12,098 bases of DNA from Pancytospora philotis (taxonomy: Eukaryota > Microsporidia), in the NCBI GenBank assembly GCA_023647555.1, contig JALRLY010000230.1, positions 1 to 12,098 on the forward strand, read 5' to 3'. Below are positions 6,763 through 12,098 of this stretch, piece by piece. The notes beneath the pieces were generated by a model. The model searched no databases and was not told the origin of the DNA. It was given only the letters and a program-made list of their open reading frames with translations. Within the stretch, counting starts at the first letter, position 1. The number at the start of each line of letters is the position of its first letter. The translations under genes and the position numbers were made by a program.

Positions 6763-7102
6763 GAAAATATTTAGTTGCTCGATCACCGCGCCCAGCGGCG
6801 GCAGCGTGCTATGCTATGAAAGGGGCGCTCACGATTGATGGGCCGGGTGCGCATGGACTCAACCAGAAACTATAACCGCCTATTAATGTGAGGCAATAAT
6901 TAAGCAGTGATTAAATAATTTAGGCGCTAGTTTGAACCTAGATGTAAACTGAGCTATTTAACGCTCGCTACTGCATCCATAGCACAGCTATTGTAATATT
7001 AGCATGCGCACCGCCAGCATCCGCTGCCCAGAGCTGGATCTACTGCCATGCGAAGGAATCCGCGCCGCAGCGCTGCCCGCGAGAGCGCAGGACTCAGGGC
7101 TG
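6763..7102. other. Intergenic region between divergent Bre1 and TAF2
   Basis: About 340 bases with AT-rich stretches (for example ATTAAATAATTT near 6911-6922) between two divergent transcription-related genes, so it should hold both promoters. A frame in phase with TAF2 is open from an ATG at 7004, but its third positions are much less GC-rich than those after 7124. I see no convincing RNA gene: a tRNA-like TAGCTCAG ... GGTTCAAA pair on the reverse strand is too close together. Confidence 0.5.
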
Positions 7103-7120
7103 AAAATTTTGCATGGCCCC
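7103..7120 (+). promoter_or_regulatory. AAAATTTT/GGCCCC block before the TAF2 ATG at 7124
   Basis: AAAATTTTGCATGGCCCC ends three bases before an ATG that is in frame with TAF2. It carries both halves of the shared motif (AAATTT, then CCC) at the spacing seen elsewhere, and marks a sharp rise in third-position GC. It is the main reason for choosing 7124 rather than 7004 as the start. Confidence 0.5.
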
Positions 7121-7123
7121 AAT

Positions 7124-10100
7124 ATGAGGGTCCGCGGCCAGAAGAATGTGTACTACATCGACCTAGGGAAGGGCGTGTGCTGCGGCTACATCGAGACCAG
7201 CATAACCCGCGAGCCGCACGAGAGCCGCGTGGTCTACGAGTGCCGCTACCAGCAGGTAGAGAGCATCGCGGTGCTGAACGACGACGGCGCCCCGCTCAGC
7301 GTGGACTTTGCGTGCCGCGCGGGCAGCTGCGGGACCGTGCAGATTCTGTGTGGGTCTGAAGCGACAGGCGCTGTGGCAGGTGAGAATAAAAAGAGCAGTG
7401 CCGAGCCTGCGCTGGATGCCGCAACAGACGGCCAGCCCGCAGCAGAAGCGACCGAACCCCCAAAGGAAGAGGCTGATCCGCAGCCCAGCAGCGGCTTCGC
7501 GATCGAGCTGCCTGGGTCTTTCAGCGAGGAGAAGTTCGTGCTCCGCGTTGCGTTCCGCGCTACGGCCGACAACCCGGACCTGCGCTGGTACCGGCCGGTC
7601 GACGCGGGCGACCGGCACCGCGAGGTCGTCGGCTTCGGCGCATGCCCCTTCGATGCCCCGGGCGGCGCCTCTGCGCTCGCGCCGTACATCGGCGTAGCCA
7701 CGCAGTTCGAGCTCATTTACGTGGTGCCCAACAAGGAGGATGTCCGCGTGGCCTCCTCTGGCGCGCTGTACGCCATCAAGGAGGAGGACCAGAACATCGT
7801 CCACTCCTACCGCGTGTTCGCGCATCCCGCGCACCTCGTGTTCTCCGTGGGCACGTACGAGCAGACCGACATCTTTGCCGACAGCGATGCGCGGCGGATC
7901 CTCTCGCCTGCGGGCACCGAGGACCTGGCGGACGTGCAGTCTGACCTGCAGGGTACCGTACGGTGCATCGAGTCGTTCACCAGAACCGATGCGCTGCGCG
8001 CGCTCACCGTGGTGTTCACTATGGTGGACTTCTCTGTGGTGCGGAGCGCGCCCGACGTCATCATCCTCGGCGCCGCGCGCATTCCCGGGCCGACGGCCGT
8101 CGAGCCCGCCTACGATTTTAAGCAGACGCTGTGCGACGCCCTGTCGTACAACGTGTACGGCTTTCTGCGCTGGGACGCCTTCGACTCGTGGATCAAGCAC
8201 GGCCTGGCGGGCTACCTCTCCGACCACGCGTACCGCAGCATCCTCGGTATGAACGAGTTTCTGTCCAACTACAAGCAGGACCGCGACTATGTGCTGGACA
8301 ACGATGTGTACGAGCCGCCGCTCTTCTACACGCAGCGCCCCGCGGTGGACTACCAGAGCCGCTTCTTCAGGACGAAGAGCAAGCTCGTGTTCCACTGTCT
8401 GGAGGCGCAGCTCAGCCTCGCCTTTCTGCAGAAGATCTCCGACGAGGTGGTCGGTGCCAAGAAGCAGGGCGCCTCCAGTCTGGGGAGCAGCGTTGCGCAG
8501 GGCAGCGCGTCGCCCGGCCAGCCCACGCTCTTCACGCCGCAGTTCATAAAGATCATAAAGGACGCGACGGGCAAGGACATGAGTCTGTTCTTCGACATGT
8601 ACGTCTTCTGCCCCGGGCTTCTGCGCGTCAAGCTCGCGCTGCAGATCAACCGCAAGAAGAACACGGTGCGGGTCACGCCGTCGGTGCTTCCGACCAGCAG
8701 GCTCCAGGGCTGCAACACGCACTACAGCGGCGCCATTCTGCTGAAGACGTCCGAGATCGAGGGCGCCTTCGACCACGATGCCAGCCTCGATGCCGAGACC
8801 ACGTTCTTCTACCACACGCGCGCCAAGAAGAAGAAAAAGGAGGACGAGGAGGAGGTGATGCCGCTGCTCTTCGTGCGCGCTGATCCGAAGCGCGAGTATC
8901 TGTTCGACATCGCCGTGGAGCAGCCCGACTACATGCACATGGAGCAGCTGTCGGAGAAGAACGTGCTCGGGCAGCTCGAGGCGATCGATGCGCTGCGCGG
9001 CAAGCCCACGGTGCTATCGTGCGAGGCGCTGGAGCGGGTGCTGGACAATACACACGTGTTCTACAAGGTGCGTGTGAAGATCCTGTACGTCCTGCGCGAG
9101 GTCGCGATCGAGGGGTACAACGGGCTGCAGCGCCTCATCCAGTACTTTGTGCGGACGCGCTGCGTGCCGAACTCCACGGTCATCAAGGCCAATGAGTTTG
9201 GGCTGGTGAACTACTTCGTGCAGAAGCATCTCGTAAGGGCCATCGCCTCGTTTGCGGCACCCCCGGGCAGCGTTTTCGCGGGTCGCAGCAGCGCAGGTGA
9301 GGGCCTAGGAATGGCGGCTGGGAGTGCAGGCAGTGGAATCGACCAGCTGCTGAAAGGCGGCACAGCAAAGGAGCGGTATGGCGCAACCGGCGCTGCTGCT
9401 GCGCTTCCTAAGCTCGTCCAGGACTGCAGGATGGTGGTAGCCTTTTTGACGAATATTCTCAAGTTCAACGACAATTCGCTGAGCACATTCGACGATTCGT
9501 GGTACCTTGCCACGGTGATCAACTGTCTGAGCTCGCAGATGGTTCTGCTGCACCAGTGCGGCGCGCTGGAGCCCAGGGCGCTCGAAGACTGCCTTTCTGA
9601 GATGGAGCGCTTCCGGATCCTCGACATGCTCTTCCCATCGAGCAACAACATCATCTCACAGAGCTGCCTCATTTCTCTCCTCCGCCTGGCCTACAACGGG
9701 CTCATCACGCTCGACAAAGGCATTTTGCTCTCGCTCTGCGGGTACCCGAACCACCCGTCGATCAGGCTCGTTGCGATCGAGGGCCTCCTTATTCTCTACG
9801 AGGATGCGGCCCTGGACGTGCTGGGGTCCATCCAGACGGACACTGTCTACTTCCAGCTGCGCGTTTTTGAGCTCATTGCGCGGCTTCTGAGCATGGATCT
9901 GTGCAGCTTCTACAGGGCCAAAGACAGCGCAGCTGGCAGCGCAACGCTCGGCGAGGTGAGGATGCGCCTCGATTCGTTCCGGGAGCTCCATGCGTGCCAT
10001 CCACCGATGAGGCATCTGCTCGGAAACATCTTGCAGTTTCTGGAAGGCCACGGCATCAGCATTGCAGCGTTCAAAGAATCGGTGGTGAGCAACTTCAGCC

Positions 10101-11359
10101 TTGCCGAGGAGGAGGGCATAAGGCGCACGATGCTGCACATCACCAGGACGCACCGCGCGGTCAGGGTGGTCGGCTTCGACGAGCTGCGGCTTGGCCTGCT
10201 GTCCCAGCTCGGCAGGATCAGGCTGCCCAGATGCGCGAGGATCGTCATCAAGCTGCAGAACAAGAGCAGCCCGCAGATCCGTCTGCCGTATTCCAGCTAC
10301 GTCACGAAGAACATCAATGCGACGGTCTTCCGCTTCAAGGTCTCCACCAAGCCGATCCAGTACCGCCGCGCCGACATTCCCACCCTTCTGATTTCGAAGA
10401 TCCGCGGCCACCACTCGGTGTCGTACGTGGAGGAGTTTTTGAAATCGGCGAAGCTGGTGGGCTTCTTCGACTGGCAGCCGGCGACCCTCGGCTCCATCCA
10501 GGAGGCGCTGCTGGTGCGCCCCTCCTGCACGATGGCGCCGCCGGTGCCTGCCGTTTACCTGCACCCGCACTCAGAGCAGGCCGCGGTGCTGCGCTCGCTC
10601 AACGACCCGAACTCGCTCAGTCAGGTGTACAGGCGCATAGAAAAGGCACTCGTGTACGCGCTCAGCTACACGGAGTTCAAGAGCAAGATCTACTACGCTG
10701 CCAAGGTGATCTTCAATCTGCTGGAGCGCACCGCCTTCCAGCACGCCTACATCGAGGCGGCCGTGATACCGATGAGCGACCAGCTGCGCGCTGAGTGCTA
10801 TGCACTGGTGGATAGCCTCATTGCCGACGGCCGATTCGTGGCTTTCGTAGAGCCGGTGAACTGCGCAGAGCTGAAGACGTACCCCGACATCGTGCGCTTC
10901 CCCGTGTCCCTCAGTGAGGTGCGCGCCAATCTCAGCTTCTACTGCAGCTATAACAGCTTCATTCTGGAGCTCGACCGTGTCCACCAGAACTGCCTCAACT
11001 TCAACAACGTGGCTTCTGACATCGCGAAGGCGGCCATCGCGCTGCGCGGGCTGGTGGACGCGTTCAAGGGCAGGATAGTCTCTGCCCAGAACGAGCTGGA
11101 GCTGGTCGACAGCTACAAGGTCCTCGAGAGCATCATCAGCTCGGTCGACGATGCCGGGTGCTTCAGCGGGCTTCTCGCCAGCCTCAAAAGCCTGCGCGCA
11201 TGGGGCGATATCGATAACGAGCTTTTGGAGATCAAGCGGAAGTACTCGCGCAATGCATCAGACGCGAAGGCGTATCTGGGCGGCATCAAGGAGATCCGCC
11301 GGCAGATCAGGTACTGGTTTTCAGTCGACAGCGGCAGAGTGCTGGGTGTTTGCGAGTAG
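7124..11359 (+). CDS. TAF2: TFIID subunit TAF2 with C-terminal bromodomain
   Basis: This encodes 1411 residues from the preferred start (1451 from 7004). TAF2 is the TFIID subunit related to M1 aminopeptidases that contacts core promoter DNA. The N-terminal beta domain opens with QKNVYYIDLGKGVCCGYIET, matching the TAF2 start, and holds a low-complexity insert (about 83-123, Pro/Glu/Ala-rich). The peptidase zinc motif is replaced by ALSYNVYG (339-346), followed by WIKHGLAGYL (356-365), so it is catalytically dead like other TAF2s. A Lys-then-Glu run (568-577) and EQPDYM (599-604), with VLDNTHVFYKVRVKILYVLREVA after it, match TAF2 closely. Helical ARM/HEAT-like sequence follows to about 1150. 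Residues about 1205-1315 fit a bromodomain: YPDIVRFPVSL (1253-1263) and NCLNFN (1289-1294), with Asn1294 at the acetyl-lysine position. The forward frame is GC-rich at third positions; the reverse frames are shadows. Confidence 0.92.
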   Translation: MRVRGQKNVYYIDLGKGVCCGYIETSITREPHESRVVYECRYQQVESIAVLNDDGAPLSVDFACRAGSCGTVQILCGSEATGAVAGENKKSSAEPALDAATDGQPAAEATEPPKEEADPQPSSGFAIELPGSFSEEKFVLRVAFRATADNPDLRWYRPVDAGDRHREVVGFGACPFDAPGGASALAPYIGVATQFELIYVVPNKEDVRVASSGALYAIKEEDQNIVHSYRVFAHPAHLVFSVGTYEQTDIFADSDARRILSPAGTEDLADVQSDLQGTVRCIESFTRTDALRALTVVFTMVDFSVVRSAPDVIILGAARIPGPTAVEPAYDFKQTLCDALSYNVYGFLRWDAFDSWIKHGLAGYLSDHAYRSILGMNEFLSNYKQDRDYVLDNDVYEPPLFYTQRPAVDYQSRFFRTKSKLVFHCLEAQLSLAFLQKISDEVVGAKKQGASSLGSSVAQGSASPGQPTLFTPQFIKIIKDATGKDMSLFFDMYVFCPGLLRVKLALQINRKKNTVRVTPSVLPTSRLQGCNTHYSGAILLKTSEIEGAFDHDASLDAETTFFYHTRAKKKKKEDEEEVMPLLFVRADPKREYLFDIAVEQPDYMHMEQLSEKNVLGQLEAIDALRGKPTVLSCEALERVLDNTHVFYKVRVKILYVLREVAIEGYNGLQRLIQYFVRTRCVPNSTVIKANEFGLVNYFVQKHLVRAIASFAAPPGSVFAGRSSAGEGLGMAAGSAGSGIDQLLKGGTAKERYGATGAAAALPKLVQDCRMVVAFLTNILKFNDNSLSTFDDSWYLATVINCLSSQMVLLHQCGALEPRALEDCLSEMERFRILDMLFPSSNNIISQSCLISLLRLAYNGLITLDKGILLSLCGYPNHPSIRLVAIEGLLILYEDAALDVLGSIQTDTVYFQLRVFELIARLLSMDLCSFYRAKDSAAGSATLGEVRMRLDSFRELHACHPPMRHLLGNILQFLEGHGISIAAFKESVVSNFSLAEEEGIRRTMLHITRTHRAVRVVGFDELRLGLLSQLGRIRLPRCARIVIKLQNKSSPQIRLPYSSYVTKNINATVFRFKVSTKPIQYRRADIPTLLISKIRGHHSVSYVEEFLKSAKLVGFFDWQPATLGSIQEALLVRPSCTMAPPVPAVYLHPHSEQAAVLRSLNDPNSLSQVYRRIEKALVYALSYTEFKSKIYYAAKVIFNLLERTAFQHAYIEAAVIPMSDQLRAECYALVDSLIADGRFVAFVEPVNCAELKTYPDIVRFPVSLSEVRANLSFYCSYNSFILELDRVHQNCLNFNNVASDIAKAAIALRGLVDAFKGRIVSAQNELELVDSYKVLESIISSVDDAGCFSGLLASLKSLRAWGDIDNELLEIKRKYSRNASDAKAYLGGIKEIRRQIRYWFSVDSGRVLGVCE

Positions 11360-11940
11360 CTGTGTGCAGCCTTCTGTTCAATAGATTAAACTGGTTAGTA
11401 GTAGCGTGGTGTTGTTTATGTGTATTCTATTGTATGTTGCAAACGCCTGGGAATATTTCTGTCGGATACCGGCACGTGGATATCTGCAGGACAAGAGGCT
11501 GAGGCGGCAGAGAGAAAAGGAACAGAAGCGGGTGTAGCCGACGGAATTGTCGCATAAACTTGATAATAGCCCGCCCTTCAGTATATTCATTATTGAAACG
11601 GCAACTCGGCAGCTATACAACTGGCCGGTCCATCTGTCATACCAACTGCAGTCCTCTATTCGGGCAGTTGAATTATTGTCCATAAGAGATAGAAGCAGAT
11701 GAATTGGTGCAGCAGCTACGCTTCTGCTTGCTGCACTGCAGCTTTGCAGCTTTGCTCTACAGCCGATCATCGCCGGTGTGTTTGCCCGCGCTATTATATA
11801 GTGCCTCAGCTCCATGCCAACATAACATGAAAATAGGTAGAATTTCTACGAATCTTGTCAGCCTATGTCTTAAATATCAACATTTTGATCAGAGGTACCC
11901 CTACCCCTACCCCCATTCAGGGCTGGCTATAAATGTGAGT
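11360..11940. other. Long intergenic region, no convincing gene
   Basis: About 580 bases, less GC-rich than the coding DNA. It begins with AATAGATTAAA near 11380-11390, a weak candidate 3' signal for TAF2. A reverse open frame (11815-11378, 145 codons) is Ser/Arg/Cys-rich with no recognisable domain, and I do not accept it as a gene. The stretch also contains a small GCAGCTTT tandem (11738-11753) and a TACCCC triplet repeat (11896-11913). No tRNA or rRNA was seen. Confidence 0.5.
11896..11914. repeat. Three tandem TACCCC units
   Basis: TACCCC occurs three times in direct tandem with one extra C. The units are telomere-like in composition (GGGGTA on the reverse strand), but three copies are too few to claim a telomeric origin. 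The position, 41 bases before the ATG at 11955, would also suit a CCC-type promoter element. Confidence 0.5.
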
Positions 11941-11954
11941 GAAAAATTTACCCC
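11941..11954 (+). promoter_or_regulatory. AAAAATTTACCCC block abutting the right-edge ATG
   Basis: GAAAAATTTACCCC stands directly before the ATG at 11955. It is the cleanest copy of the AAATTT plus CCC start signal in the window, and it is what draws attention to the otherwise short open frame that follows. Confidence 0.5.
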
Positions 11955-12098
11955 ATGCGCTGCACGACCAAGCTCACATGCATTGCACAGTGCCTCGCGG
12001 GATCCATGCTGCACGAGGCCGGATTACTAACAGATAAAGACTATGCACTACTAACCAGTGCTGGCGCCATCAGTCCATCTGCCAACGATAGCATAGGG
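11955..12098 (+). CDS. Start of a hypothetical gene, runs off right edge
   Basis: From the ATG at 11955 the frame stays open for all 48 codons to the end of the window. The product begins MRCTTKLTCIAQCLAGSML and continues through LLTDKDYALLTSAGAIS. The early hydrophobic, Cys-containing stretch is compatible with a weak signal or helix, but no family is recognisable. Support comes from the motif that ends at the ATG, from uninterrupted reading to the edge, and from the absence of an open reverse frame over the last 60 bases. It could still be a chance frame. Confidence 0.5.
   Translation, partial: MRCTTKLTCIAQCLAGSMLHEAGLLTDKDYALLTSAGAISPSANDSIG

Noticed and set aside
5180..6838. Forward open frame of 552 codons across the RING ligase
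   Set aside because: Its product is Leu/Arg/Ala-rich with no domain. The reverse frame encodes an intact RING and coiled coils. It is an antisense shadow caused by high third-position GC.
6924..6975. tRNA-like TAGCTCAG and GGTTCAAA boxes on the reverse strand
   Set aside because: They are separated by only about seven bases, with no room for an anticodon arm, and the flanking stems do not pair.
7163..8938. Reverse open frame of 591 codons within TAF2
   Set aside because: Arg/Ala/Val/Leu-rich product without motifs, opposite a frame with clear TAF2 homology.
11378..11815. Reverse open frame of 145 codons downstream of TAF2
   Set aside because: Ser/Arg/Cys-rich with no domain, no good start motif and codon use unlike the neighbours. 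A small chance remains that it is a fast-evolving gene.
1..12098. CRISPR array, insertion sequence, phage or bacterial operon
   Set aside because: No regularly spaced repeats, no transposase or integrase frames, no terminal inverted repeats; the gene content is eukaryotic.

Overview
The window looks like nuclear DNA of a compact, gene-dense eukaryote, most probably a GC-rich microsporidian or close relative (inference, about 0.6). Seven genes or gene ends are packed into 12.1 kb. The complete genes are single open frames, intergenic gaps are mostly 100-380 bases, and the proteins are short and divergent versions of eukaryotic families. Several starts have an AAATTT-like block followed by CCC/GGG directly upstream of the ATG, which resembles the start-proximal signals known from microsporidia. 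There are no bacterial operons, ribosome binding sites or phage genes.

Layout: (1) 1-1025 (-), the 5' part of an unrecognised, less GC-rich gene that runs off the left edge, possibly with a short upstream exon at 1071-1128; (2) 1355-1873 (+), a small protein with a helical N-terminus and an SH3/Tudor-like C-terminus; (3) 2025-3908 (+), a secreted histidine acid phosphatase with an unusual Lys-rich and then Cys-rich, metallothionein-like tail; (4) 4082-5056 (-), a tRNA-dihydrouridine synthase whose motifs match the bacterial DusA family rather than eukaryotic Dus1-4; (5) 5240-6745 (-), a Bre1/RNF20-type coiled-coil RING E3 ligase; (6) 7124-11359 (+), TFIID subunit TAF2, with a zinc-site-dead M1-peptidase-like region and a C-terminal bromodomain; (7) 11955-right edge (+), the first 48 codons of another gene.

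Functionally, Bre1 (H2B ubiquitylation) and TAF2 (promoter recognition) are divergent neighbours that both act in RNA polymerase II transcription, and the small Tudor-like protein may also be chromatin-related. The phosphatase is the likely surface or secreted factor. No operon-like coupling is implied. The observations most worth follow-up are the phosphatase/Cys-rich fusion, the DusA-type enzyme in a eukaryote, the TAF2 bromodomain, and the shared promoter-like motif, which also revises two start codons and reveals the right-edge gene.
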